Origin: an uncultured Acidovorax sp.
GTDB taxonomy: Bacteria > Pseudomonadota > Gammaproteobacteria > Burkholderiales > Burkholderiaceae_C
DNA length: 64,000 nucleotides
Direction of reading: 5' to 3'
Assembly (NCBI GenBank): GCA_913774955.1
Contig: CAJYKV010000008.1
Coordinates: forward strand, 186,001-250,000
Shown here: positions 38,949 to 47,256 of the stretch, in pieces
How the letters are laid out: each line of letters opens with the position of its first letter
Position numbering within the stretch: position 1 is the stretch's first letter
Program-made: the position numbers and the translations under genes
The notes under the pieces: model-generated
What the model saw: only the letters and a program-made list of their open reading frames with translations
What the model was told of the DNA's origin: nothing
Databases searched by the model: none

Positions 38949-40454
38949 TCAGAACTCCGCGTGCAGCCGCACCGAGAAGATGTCCACCGGCCCGCGGTCG
39001 CGGTTGTAGCCCGGGTTCTGGATGCGCTGCGCGCCCAGCGACACGGCCGACTGCAACGCGCCCGCGGCCGTCGGCACCGGCGGCATCACCACGCGGTAGT
39101 ACACCTCCCACACGCGCTCGCGGCCGTAGTTCAGCGCGCCGTCGCCCAGGAACGCGCCCTGCCCGCCGGCCGCCAGGTAATCGCGGTGGCCACCCGACAG
39201 CCCGTTCACCGCCAACGCGGCCCCCATGCGGTCCGCCGGCCGGCCCCAGGCCGCGCCGGACCACTGGCCGCCCACGGAGAACTGCCGGTCGATCTCGGTG
39301 AACGCGAACGTCTCCTGGCGGCCGCCGCTGCGGCCCGCGCGCACGAACACGCCGGCGTCTTCGCCCAGCGGTGCTTCCAGGGTCACGGCCCAGCCGGTCT
39401 TGGTCTGCAGCCGGCGCACCGCGCCCACGTCGGGCACGGTGCCGGTCGCCTGTCCCAGCGCCACCGCATCGTCGAATGCGCCCATCACCGCCCGGTTGCG
39501 GAACCACAGCACGCGCCCGCGCAGGGGGCCTGCGGGCAGCGCCACGGGCAGATTGGACTCGGCCTCGATCTGGTCACCATAGTGCCGCCGCCAGGCGCGG
39601 TCGAGCTTCGGCCCGTTGGACTCGCTCGGCTGCAGCCCGCGGCCGCCGCGCACGGCCCACTCCGGCGTGCGGTATTCGAGAATGCCGGCCCAGGTGTAGC
39701 CGCGCGCGTCGGCGGCGTAGTCCCACGGCCCGGGTGCGAGGTAAGACCAGTTGAAGAACTGCTCGCGCGGGTCTTTGGCGTAGGGGTTCGGATCGAAATA
39801 GTCCAGCAGCGAGACGTTGCCCAGCACCAGCGTCCAGCGTCGCGCGGTGGCCGTGCCGCCCATCTCGTTGAAATCCGCGTCGATCTTCTCCGTCTCGCCG
39901 CCCGCGTTCCAGCGCTGCAGCCAGAAAAGCCGCGCCCGGTAGGCCTTGAGCTGCGCGCCCGAGGAACGCGCCAGTTCGCCGTTCGAGAGCCCGCCCGCGC
40001 CCGTGAGGTGCGACAGCGGCACGCCCTGCGCGGCCTCCGGGTTGAAGTGCAACTGGCCGCCCTCCCAGGGCCGCACCGCCAGATCGGCCGTGGCGGTGAA
40101 GGAATACGAGCGCTCGCGCGCCGGCACGAGGCTGTTCGGGCCTGTGTAGGCCGCATCGAAGGCCGGCTTGCGCTGCCAGACGTAGGTGGTCTGGGCATGC
40201 AGGGCGAAGCGGGGCTCGGACGATTCCGCCGCCCCGTCCGCGGCCGCAGGCGTGGGCGACGAAGCAGCGTTGGCCGCCGCAGCGGGCATGCCGGAAGCAG
40301 GTGCGGCCGACGCCTCGGCGGGCGCGGCCTGGGCCCCGGCGCTCTGCAGCAGGGCCCACAGCGTGGCGGTCAGGACGGGGGCCCGGAAACGGCCCGGGGC
40401 CGCAGGAGATGCCGCCCACGTCGGGGCCGGAAAAAAGAACGGGAACATGCGCAT
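38949..40454 (-). CDS. OprB-like carbohydrate-selective porin
   Basis: A 501-residue outer-membrane beta-barrel. A long N-terminal segment (MRMFPFFFPAPTWA) precedes the hydrophobic leader ending LLQSAGAQA. The barrel shows porin features: LHAQTTYVWQRKPAF, LGNVSLLDYFDPNPYAKDPR, PWDYAADARGYTWAG and the C-terminal aromatic strand VDIFSVRLHAEF ending in Phe. It follows the exosortase-H pair on the same strand, 85 bases after the associated gene. Confidence 0.82.
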   Translation of the reverse strand: MRMFPFFFPAPTWAASPAAPGRFRAPVLTATLWALLQSAGAQAAPAEASAAPASGMPAAAANAASSPTPAAADGAAESSEPRFALHAQTTYVWQRKPAFDAAYTGPNSLVPARERSYSFTATADLAVRPWEGGQLHFNPEAAQGVPLSHLTGAGGLSNGELARSSGAQLKAYRARLFWLQRWNAGGETEKIDADFNEMGGTATARRWTLVLGNVSLLDYFDPNPYAKDPREQFFNWSYLAPGPWDYAADARGYTWAGILEYRTPEWAVRGGRGLQPSESNGPKLDRAWRRHYGDQIEAESNLPVALPAGPLRGRVLWFRNRAVMGAFDDAVALGQATGTVPDVGAVRRLQTKTGWAVTLEAPLGEDAGVFVRAGRSGGRQETFAFTEIDRQFSVGGQWSGAAWGRPADRMGAALAVNGLSGGHRDYLAAGGQGAFLGDGALNYGRERVWEVYYRVVMPPVPTAAGALQSAVSLGAQRIQNPGYNRDRGPVDIFSVRLHAEF

Positions 40455-40539
40455 GGGCCGGCATTCTGGCAGCGCCCGGCGGCACGGCCGTGTCGGCCCG
40501 GCACGGTGTGACGCAGCCGCCACACTGTCGGGCTCCAAG

Positions 40540-41424
40540 TCAGCGCCGGGGCCGTCGCGGCGGCAGGCCAGCCGAGGCGCTGGTCGACACCGGAATGCCG
40601 CCGGCCGAAGGCGCCTGCGGCGGGTACGGGGCCAGCCCTGCGGCCGGTGCGGCGCCCTCTTCCGCCAGGGTGGCCGCGTCGGGCGGCACATCGCCGCCGT
40701 GCGCCCCGGTACGCGCGGCGGAGGCACCCGCGGGCACCTCCTGCGCGCCGCCGATGGCCGGACCCGCCGGAGCCTCCGGGGCCGCAGAGACCGGCACCGT
40801 GGCCGATTCCGGCGCTGTCCCGCGGGCCGCCAGCGATCGCCGCCAGGCACCGATCACCACCTCGTTGACGAACGCCCTGTCCAGCCAGAGCCAGATCACG
40901 ATCGGCGCCAGCGTCGGCACCACCAGCGATCCCAGCTGGTAGCCATACACCAGCGCCTCCATCTGCCACTGCGCCACGCGCAGTGTGCGCACGTCGAACT
41001 GCGCCGTGAGCAGCAGCTGCATCAGCAGCTGCATGCAGAGGCTGAACGCCTGCAGCGGCACCAGCAGCGCATAGCCGGCCAGCGCCCGTACCGTGCGACC
41101 GGGCCCGCGCGCGGCCAGCAGCAGCGCCAGGAAGATCGGCAGCCCGTAGGCGTAGCGGCCCGGGTCGGATTCGAGGGTGATCTCCACCGGCTGGTTGCCC
41201 GTCTGCGGCGTGGCGATGGCCACCGAGGTGTCCACCTCCAGCCGCCCCGGGGCGAGGCGCGCCTCGCGCACCCAGCCGGGCGCGGCGTGCTCCAGCACCG
41301 CGCCGGCCACCATGCCGGTGGGGTACGACGTCCAGGGCGACACCCGCGTCCACGCGAGCGTGAGCAGCACGACCCCGATGAAGAGGCCGATGACGAAAGC
41401 CTTCAGGCTGGCGGCGCGGCGCAT
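40540..41424 (-). CDS. Exosortase H-associated membrane protein
   Basis: A 294-residue inner-membrane protein with a start at MRRAASLKAF (41424), 13 bases after the xrtH stop. It has an N-terminal TM (VIGLFIGVVLLTLAW), SPWTSYPTGMVAGAVLEHAAPGWV, a periplasmic domain to about 105, then three or more TMs (LPIFLALLLAARG, LAGYALLVPLQAFSLCMQLL, LVVPTLAPIVIWLWLD). A Pro/Ala-rich cytoplasmic tail ends it. This is the companion conserved next to XrtH; its function in sorting is not known to me. Confidence 0.8.
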   Translation of the reverse strand: MRRAASLKAFVIGLFIGVVLLTLAWTRVSPWTSYPTGMVAGAVLEHAAPGWVREARLAPGRLEVDTSVAIATPQTGNQPVEITLESDPGRYAYGLPIFLALLLAARGPGRTVRALAGYALLVPLQAFSLCMQLLMQLLLTAQFDVRTLRVAQWQMEALVYGYQLGSLVVPTLAPIVIWLWLDRAFVNEVVIGAWRRSLAARGTAPESATVPVSAAPEAPAGPAIGGAQEVPAGASAARTGAHGGDVPPDAATLAEEGAAPAAGLAPYPPQAPSAGGIPVSTSASAGLPPRRPRR

Positions 41425-41437
41425 CGCGGTCGCGACT

Positions 41438-41980
41438 TCAGGCCAGGGCCGCAGCCGGGGGCGTGGCCGGCGGCGCACCCGGGCCGGGCGGGGAGCCGGC
41501 GGACGGCCTGCTGCCCGCGCGCACCCACAGCAGCCAGACGATGAGCACATCCACCATGATGAGCGCCTGCCAGAGGTACTCGTGCGCGAAATTGAACACC
41601 GTCGTGCTCCACTGGCCCAGGTAAAACAGGCTGATCACCCGCACGATGTTGAGCGCCTGCACCGCCACGAAACCCGCCGCGAGGCCGATCAGCTTGTGCC
41701 GCCAGGTCGAGGGAAAAGCCATCACCGCGGCGAACAGCACGATGCAGGCCTCGATGCCGTTGCAGCCCGCCTCGATCGACACGCCGAAGCCCGTCTGGTG
41801 GTTCCAGAGCACCTTGCCCGCCGCCGCGGCCGAGCTGTCGAACCACATCACCATCGTCGCGCAGATGCGCGCGAGCAGCGCCGTCCACGGCAGCACCAAG
41901 TGCTCCTGCACCCAGTTGAGCATGTTGATGCCGAACAGAGTGAGCTGGAGGGTGAGGAAGATGAGGAAGAAGCGCAGCAT
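41438..41980 (-). CDS. xrtH: Exosortase H (IPTLxxWG-CTERM-specific)
   Basis: A 180-residue polytopic cysteine transpeptidase-like enzyme. MLRFFLIFLTLQLTLFGIN opens it (start 41980; an extra 13 codons upstream are possible). The catalytic triad positions are visible: Cys in SIEAGCNGIEACIVL, Arg in ALNIVRVISLFYLG and His in FNFAHEYLWQALIM. It cleaves IPTLxxWG-CTERM tails of exported proteins at the inner membrane so they can reach the surface. A truncated candidate substrate lies at 37.6-38.4 kb. Confidence 0.92.
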   Translation of the reverse strand: MLRFFLIFLTLQLTLFGINMLNWVQEHLVLPWTALLARICATMVMWFDSSAAAAGKVLWNHQTGFGVSIEAGCNGIEACIVLFAAVMAFPSTWRHKLIGLAAGFVAVQALNIVRVISLFYLGQWSTTVFNFAHEYLWQALIMVDVLIVWLLWVRAGSRPSAGSPPGPGAPPATPPAAALA

Positions 41981-42283
41981 GGCCGTGGGGCTCCGCGGAG
42001 GAAGAGGATCGCCGCGCATTATCCGGCAGTACCGGCCTTCGGGGAATCACGCATGACTGGGCGCACCGGGTTTGACGCGCTCCTCTTCTATGAACTGGCA
42101 ACTCCTGCGGCCCGTTTCGGGCAACGACCACGCTACAAAACGTTTCTGCTCATCAATAGCAGCTCAACAATCCGTCACCAATTCTGTGCGTCGCCGTTGC
42201 ATGCAGTCATTACCATCAGAACACTCGGCGCGACCAGGAGAGAGTCCGTCGAGGACTATGAACGCAAATAACCAAAAAAATTT
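41981..42283. other. Gene-poor stretch, start of the low-GC segment
   Basis: GC drops visibly from about 42,060 onwards. A tiny frame at 42258-42314 (MNANNQKNLCLISIPKEW) has GAGGA just before its ATG. It ends TGGTGA over an ATGGTG in the amidase frame, so it could be a coupling leader peptide. Nothing else is recognisable. Confidence 0.4.
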
Positions 42284-42940
42284 ATGCTTGATATCGATTC
42301 CCAAGGAATGGTGATTTCATCCAGAATTCAGCCGCGCAGATTCAACGTGATTGAACGAACTGCCATGGCCTCGGTCACTGGAATCATCATTCATCAAACA
42401 GGCTCATCCGATGAGCAGAGTGTTTTTTCCAGCTACACAAGAGGAGGCAATGGAGCACATTTTCTCATTACGAAGAATGGCACGATATATCAGACAGCTT
42501 CCTTAAATCTCAGGACCAATCATGTAGGACCATTGAAGGCTCGTTGCCTTGCCGAGCATCGTTGCACAGCCGCTGAATTCAAAAAATCCGTCAAATTCTC
42601 CCAAGCAAGCTCTGTGGAACGCATGAACAGAATAGAAATGACAAAAACGGTTCCTGCAAGATATCCCAGCAATACAGACTCCATTGGTATCGAGATCGTC
42701 GGTTTGGCTTCACTTCCTCCAGGGATCACCATGCCTACAGGATTGAGCAAGGCCCAGCAGGACGCCTTCCTTGGGGAGAAAGCGGTTTACGAATCAGTCA
42801 CCAGATCCCAGAATATTTCTTTGCGATGGCTTGTCGACGAACTGATCGACACCTTGCACGTCAGCTCATCGGAGGTGCACCGGCATCCGGATGTCAGCAG
42901 AAAAAATACGACTGAAGCGAGTACTGCGGTATGGCGTTGA
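42284..42940 (+). CDS. PGRP/amidase_2-type N-acetylmuramoyl-L-alanine amidase, candidate antibacterial effector (copy 2)
   Basis: A 218-residue paralogue of the amidase at 19.1 kb: TGIIIHQTG, GAHFLITKNGTIYQTAS, TNHVG, DSIGIEIVG and VHRHPDVSRKNTTEASTAVW all align. It has an extra loop (SLPPGITMPTGLSKAQQDAF) and no signal peptide. The ATG at 42284 lacks a ribosome site; the ATG at 42308 directly follows AAGGA and overlaps a short leader frame, so it is a real alternative. AT-rich codons set it apart from its neighbours and suggest recent acquisition. It overlaps an exported-protein gene by ten bases, again the effector-immunity layout. Confidence 0.75.
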   Translation: MLDIDSQGMVISSRIQPRRFNVIERTAMASVTGIIIHQTGSSDEQSVFSSYTRGGNGAHFLITKNGTIYQTASLNLRTNHVGPLKARCLAEHRCTAAEFKKSVKFSQASSVERMNRIEMTKTVPARYPSNTDSIGIEIVGLASLPPGITMPTGLSKAQQDAFLGEKAVYESVTRSQNISLRWLVDELIDTLHVSSSEVHRHPDVSRKNTTEASTAVWR

Positions 42941-43395
42941 AAATATGTACCTGCGCGGCGATTTTTCTAACTGCGCATCTGTGCCACGCCCAGCCCCCCG
43001 AGAAGCCGCGCGCCGCCTCCAAAATTCAAACCATTGCCCCCATCGCCTCTGTTGAAATCACTCGTGCCATCCCGGAAACTGCCGGAGGGGATATCGCCCC
43101 CTGTGCAAGTGTCCGGCCGCTGACCGAAAGCGACGTGCGCCGTTTTCTCACCCACGCCCGTCCCATCACCCCGCGGGCCGCATTGCACGACGAATTCCTG
43201 GTGGGTGACTGCTACACGGAAGCCCGTATCCGCTTCCAGGACGGCCGCACCGCCAGCCTGGGCATCGCCAACGACGCTGGCACGGCCCTGCTGACCCCTA
43301 TCGCGCAAGGCAAGGAGCAGGCACAGGGCCGGTATTTCCGCTGCAGGCAGTGCGCCGGCATGCTGGACTTGCCGGACCGGCTTCCCGCGAACTGA
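42931..43395 (+). CDS. Exported small protein, candidate immunity to amidase copy 2
   Basis: A 154-residue protein with a Sec signal peptide MALKICTCAAIFLTAHLCHA and predicted cleavage before QPPEK. The mature part holds APCASVRPLTESDVRRFLTH, FLVGDCYTEARIRFQDGRTA and a C-terminal pair of cysteines YFRCRQCAGMLD. It does not resemble the partner of amidase copy 1, so the two amidases have different candidate inhibitors. GC is low over the first third and returns to the genomic level towards the end, hinting at a recombination boundary inside the gene. Confidence 0.6.
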   Translation: MALKICTCAAIFLTAHLCHAQPPEKPRAASKIQTIAPIASVEITRAIPETAGGDIAPCASVRPLTESDVRRFLTHARPITPRAALHDEFLVGDCYTEARIRFQDGRTASLGIANDAGTALLTPIAQGKEQAQGRYFRCRQCAGMLDLPDRLPAN

Positions 43396-43423
43396 TCTAC
43401 GCACCAAAGCGGCAAACGTTCCC

Positions 43424-43465
43424 AAAGAAAAAGCCGCGAAAGGCAGGCTTGCCCATCCGCGGCTT
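43424..43465 (-). terminator. Rho-independent terminator of htpG
   Basis: On the minus strand arms AAGCCGCG and CGCGGCTT are followed by a T-rich run (TTTTCTTT). It lies 50 bases past the htpG stop, in the correct orientation, and may also slow plus-strand transcripts from the amidase pair. Confidence 0.8.
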
Positions 43466-43515
43466 CGGCTTGACTGGGGCCCGCGGCGCAGGCCCGTCAG
43501 CTCACCTGGCCCGCC

Positions 43516-45465
43516 TCACACCAGCAGCGCGTTCACCCGCTTCACGTACGCGGCCGGGTCTTCCGGCAGCCCGCCTTCGGCCAGCAGGGCTTGGTCGAAG
43601 AGGATGTGGGCGAGGTCGTGGAAGTGCACGCTGCCGTCCAGCTTCTTCACCAGCGCATGCTCCGGGTTCACCTCCAGCACCGGCTTGGCGTCGGGCAGGG
43701 ACTGGCCGGCCTGTTTCATGAGGCGCGCGAGCTGGGTGCTCATGCCGTGCTCCTGCACCACCAGGCAGGCGGGCGAATCGACGAGGCGCGTGGTCACGCG
43801 CACGTCCTCGGCCCGGTCCTTCAGGGCTTCCTTGAGCTGGGCCAGCACGGGCTTGAAGGCCTCGGCGGCCTCTTCGGCGGCCTTCTTCTCGGCCTCGTCC
43901 TGCAGCGTGCCCAGATCCACCGCGCCCTTGGCCACGGACTGCAGCGGCGTGCCGTCGAAGTCGTGCAGGTAGTTGAGCGCCCACTCGTCCACGCGGTCGG
44001 CCATCAGCAGCACCTCGATGCCCTTCTTCTTGAAGACCTCGAGCTGGGGGCTGTTCTTGGCGGCGGCCAGGGTGTCGGCGGTGATGTAGTAGATCGCCTC
44101 TTGCCCTTCCTTCATGCGGGCCTTGTAGTCGGCCAGCGAGACGGTCGTGGTGTCCGTGGTGGTGGAGGCGAAGCGCAGCAGCTTGGCAATGCGGTCGCGG
44201 TTGCCGAAGTCCTCGCCCAGACCTTCCTTGAGCACCGAGCCGAACTCGGCGTAGAACTGCGTGTACTTGCCTTCCTTGGCCTTGTCGTCCTCGCTCACCA
44301 CGTCGGTCACGCCGTCGGCGCCTTCACCGGCCGTGTGGCGGTCGTGCTTGGCCAGGTCTTCGAGCATCGAGAGCACGCGCTTGGTGGAGCCCTCGCGGAT
44401 GGCACGCACGTCGCGGCTTTCCTGCAGCAGCTCGCGGCTCACGTTGAGCGGCAGGTCGGCCGAGTCGATCACGCCCTTCACGAAGCGCAGGTAGGTGGGC
44501 ATGAGCGCTTCGGCGTCGTCCATGATGAAGACGCGCTTCACGTACAGCTTCACGCCGGCCTTCTTGTCGCGGTTCCAGAGGTCGAACGGCGCCTTGGCGG
44601 GGATGTAGAGCAGCTGCGTGTACTCGGTATTGCCCTCCACGCGGTTGTGGCTCCAGGTGAGCGGGTTCTCGTGGTCGTGGCTGATCGCCTTGTAGAACTC
44701 CTGGTACTGCTCGTCGGTGATGTCCTTCTTGGGGCGCGTCCACAGGGCGCTGGCCTTGTTCACGGCCTCCCACTCGCCCGTCTTGACCATCTGGCCGGGC
44801 TCGCCCTCCTTCTCGCTTTCCTTCCACTCCTCCTTTTCCATGAGGATGGGCAGGCTGATGTGGTCGGAGTACTTGCCGATGACCTGCTTGAGCTTCCAGG
44901 CGTTCAGGAACTCCTCGGCCTCGTCGCGCAGGTGCAGGATGATGGACGTGCCGCGCTCGGCGCGCGTGATGGTTTCCACCTCGAAATCGCCGGTGCCGCC
45001 GCTGGTCCAGCGCACGCCCTCTTCGGGCTTCAGGCCCGCGCGGCGCGATTCCACGGTGATCTTGTCGGCCACGATGAAGCCGGAATAGAAGCCCACGCCG
45101 AACTGGCCGATGAGCTGGGCGTCCTGCTTCTGGTCGCCCGAGAGGCGGCTCATGAAGTCCTTGGTGCCGCTCTTGGCGATCGTGCCCAGGTGGTCGATGG
45201 CCTCCTGCTCGCTCATGCCGATGCCGTTGTCGGTGATCGTGAGCGTCTTCGCGGCCTTGTCGAAGGACACGCGCACCTCGAGGTTGGGCGCGTCTTCGTA
45301 CAGCGCGGCGTTGTTCAGGGCCTCGAAGCGCAGCTTGTCGCAGGCATCGGAGGCGTTCGAGATCAGCTCGCGCAGGAAGATTTCCTGGTTGGAATACAGC
45401 GAGTGGGTGACCAGGTGCAGCAGCTGCGCGACTTCGGCCTGGAAGGAATGGGTGTGCTTGCTCAT
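43516..45465 (-). CDS. htpG: Chaperone HtpG (bacterial Hsp90)
   Basis: A 649-residue cytosolic ATP-dependent chaperone dimer. The N-terminal GHKL ATPase has [31 protein letters not shown] and [14 protein letters not shown]. The middle domain has [17 protein letters not shown], and the C-terminal domain [16 protein letters not shown]. The ATG at 45465 gives [12 protein letters not shown]; the longer open frame is chance. A heat-shock-type promoter lies upstream and a terminator downstream, so it is probably monocistronic. Confidence 0.97.
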   Translation of the reverse strand: MSKHTHSFQAEVAQLLHLVTHSLYSNQEIFLRELISNASDACDKLRFEALNNAALYEDAPNLEVRVSFDKAAKTLTITDNGIGMSEQEAIDHLGTIAKSGTKDFMSRLSGDQKQDAQLIGQFGVGFYSGFIVADKITVESRRAGLKPEEGVRWTSGGTGDFEVETITRAERGTSIILHLRDEAEEFLNAWKLKQVIGKYSDHISLPILMEKEEWKESEKEGEPGQMVKTGEWEAVNKASALWTRPKKDITDEQYQEFYKAISHDHENPLTWSHNRVEGNTEYTQLLYIPAKAPFDLWNRDKKAGVKLYVKRVFIMDDAEALMPTYLRFVKGVIDSADLPLNVSRELLQESRDVRAIREGSTKRVLSMLEDLAKHDRHTAGEGADGVTDVVSEDDKAKEGKYTQFYAEFGSVLKEGLGEDFGNRDRIAKLLRFASTTTDTTTVSLADYKARMKEGQEAIYYITADTLAAAKNSPQLEVFKKKGIEVLLMADRVDEWALNYLHDFDGTPLQSVAKGAVDLGTLQDEAEKKAAEEAAEAFKPVLAQLKEALKDRAEDVRVTTRLVDSPACLVVQEHGMSTQLARLMKQAGQSLPDAKPVLEVNPEHALVKKLDGSVHFHDLAHILFDQALLAEGGLPEDPAAYVKRVNALLV

Positions 45466-45519
45466 GGTTGGTGAATGGCTCTTCTGAGAGGTTCGCAACG
45501 AAAAGGGGAACGCCCGGCC

Positions 45520-45547
45520 ATGTAGGGGCCGCCCGCAGATTATCAAG
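45520..45547 (-). promoter_or_regulatory. Sigma-32-type heat-shock promoter of htpG
   Basis: On the minus strand CTTGATA, 12 bases, then CCCCTACAT resembles the RpoH consensus (CTTGAAA, 13-14 bases, CCCCATNT). The -10 end is 54 bases upstream of the htpG ATG, a reasonable leader length. Confidence 0.6.
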
Positions 45548-45632
45548 GCCCGTGGTCCATCCCCGCGGGACGGCCCCCGTTCCGCGGAACCGGCGCCGCC
45601 CACGATCGGGCCGCCGTCGTGCGGCCGGCCGT

Positions 45633-46220
45633 TCACCGACCCGCGGCAGGCAGCGGGCCCATCATCACCGCCTGGGCGATGGCAGGAGAGCACAGCGCGG
45701 CGAGCAGCCTGGCCAGGGCGACCGCACCGGGCGCCCACCGCGGCTCCGTGCCGAGCAGGTTGAACGTGGCGATGCATCCGCCCTGGCCGTCGAACACCGG
45801 CACGTTGATGACGGCCTGCAGGCCCAGGGCGGCAATGAGCGCGTGATCGTCGAATACCGCCTCCAGCGCATCGCGGCCTTCGCCGATGAAGGGTTCTCTG
45901 TGCAGGAACAGTTTCCGTGTCCACGGCGTCAGCGCCTTGCGCTTGCGTCCGGCCACCGGGTACGCGACGGGGTCGGACGTCCACGCCCGCTGGAGCACCA
46001 GCGTGGCGTCGGCATCCCCGGCCGCAGGCAGGGGACTGCGCAGCAGGTTCACGGTGAGCAGGCCCGGACCGATGAGGGCGCGGCGCGCGGCGTCGGCGAT
46101 TTCCATAGCGGCATCCAGCCCGCGCGCGCGGGGCAGGTCGGCCAGCAGCATGGCGCAGGCGGGCGCGGCCAGGGTCAGCCCGCAGTCCACGGAGTCCGGG
46201 AAGGTGGCGTGCTCACTCAT
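45633..46220 (-). CDS. GAF-domain protein
   Basis: A 195-residue cytosolic protein, mostly one GAF-like fold: [51 protein letters not shown] and [14 protein letters not shown] match the signature strands. There is no output domain. Its ATG overlaps the stop of the Bug gene by eight bases, so it belongs to the gamma-glutamyltransferase-Bug operon. Possibly a small-molecule sensor for that pathway; unproven. Confidence 0.75.
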   Translation of the reverse strand: MSEHATFPDSVDCGLTLAAPACAMLLADLPRARGLDAAMEIADAARRALIGPGLLTVNLLRSPLPAAGDADATLVLQRAWTSDPVAYPVAGRKRKALTPWTRKLFLHREPFIGEGRDALEAVFDDHALIAALGLQAVINVPVFDGQGGCIATFNLLGTEPRWAPGAVALARLLAALCSPAIAQAVMMGPLPAAGR

Positions 46221-47178
46221 TGGTGATGCCGAGTTCCTTGATGATCCTGCCGTAGCGCTGCGCGTCGGCCTTGAGGACCTTGTCGAACTCCTGCGGCGAC
46301 TTGCTCACCACCTCGACGCCGATGGAATCCATGCGCTGGCGCACCGCGGGCACCTGGAGGGCGGCATTGGTGGCGGCGTTCAGGCGCTGCACCAGATCGG
46401 CGGGCATGTCCCTGGGGCCGAACAGTCCATACCAGACGCCCAGTTCATAGCCGGGCACGGTCTCGGCCACCGCGGGCACATCCTTCAGGAGCGCGGAGCG
46501 TTGCGCTTCCGTCACGCCCAGCAGGCGCAGCTTGCCGGCCTTCACATGCGGCAGGGTCTGCGTCCCGGCGGAGAACAGCACCTGCGTCTGGTTGGCGACG
46601 GTATCCACCACGGCCGGCGCACCGCCCCGGTAGGGCACGTGCGTCATCTGGACCCCGGTGGCCTTCTCGAACAGCACGGCACTCAGGTGGTTGGTCGAGC
46701 CGGGGCCGGCCGATGCGTAGTTGAGCTTGCCGGGGTTGGCCTTGGCGTATGCGATGAGTTCCCGGACGTCCCTGGCCGGCACCGACGGGTTCACCACCAG
46801 GGTGTTGACCACGTTCGCCATCAGGGCAATGGGAGTGAAATCCTCCACCCCCTTGAAAGGCATGTTGGGCATGAGCGCGGGGTTCATGGCATGGGTACTC
46901 ATGGAACCCACCAGCAGCGTGTATCCGTCCGGTTTCGCCTTGGCGACGAAGTTCGAGCCGATGTTGCCGGACGCTCCCGCGCGGTTGTCCACGATGACCG
47001 GCTGGCCCAGTGTCTTGCTGAGCTGGTCGGCCAGCGAGCGCGCCAGGATGTCGGTGGAGCCGCCGGGAGCCCAGGGCACGATCAGGGTGATGGCTTTGTC
47101 CGGGTAGTCGGCGTGGGCCAGCGGAGCGAGGCCGAGAAGCGACAGGGCGATCAGGCTGCGGCGGATGCGGGAGAACAT
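46213..47178 (-). CDS. Bug/TctC-family solute-binding protein
   Basis: A 321-residue periplasmic receptor. Signal peptide MFSRIRRSLIALSLLGLAPLAHA, then DYPDKAITLIVPWAPGGSTD, VIVDNRAGASGNIGSNFVA, SAGPGSTNHLSAVLFEKATG and THVPYRGGAPAVVDTVANQ, the standard Bug ligand-site blocks. The ATG at 47178 is preferred over an upstream one because it starts the signal peptide. It lies 78 bases after the gamma-glutamyltransferase gene, so it likely binds a glutamyl compound or its product. Confidence 0.9.
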   Translation of the reverse strand: MFSRIRRSLIALSLLGLAPLAHADYPDKAITLIVPWAPGGSTDILARSLADQLSKTLGQPVIVDNRAGASGNIGSNFVAKAKPDGYTLLVGSMSTHAMNPALMPNMPFKGVEDFTPIALMANVVNTLVVNPSVPARDVRELIAYAKANPGKLNYASAGPGSTNHLSAVLFEKATGVQMTHVPYRGGAPAVVDTVANQTQVLFSAGTQTLPHVKAGKLRLLGVTEAQRSALLKDVPAVAETVPGYELGVWYGLFGPRDMPADLVQRLNAATNAALQVPAVRQRMDSIGVEVVSKSPQEFDKVLKADAQRYGRIIKELGITNE

Positions 47179-47256
47179 GGCGGGGATTCCTTGGAGAGGG
47201 GACAACGGAAGGGACGGCGGAAAAGGGAGGGAAAAAAGGAGCCGGGCAGCGCCGCG

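Noticed and set aside
38949-40850. Longer 633-codon version of the porin
   Set aside because: The extra 130 upstream codons are Arg/Pro-rich and precede a good signal peptide, so the start near 40454 is more credible.
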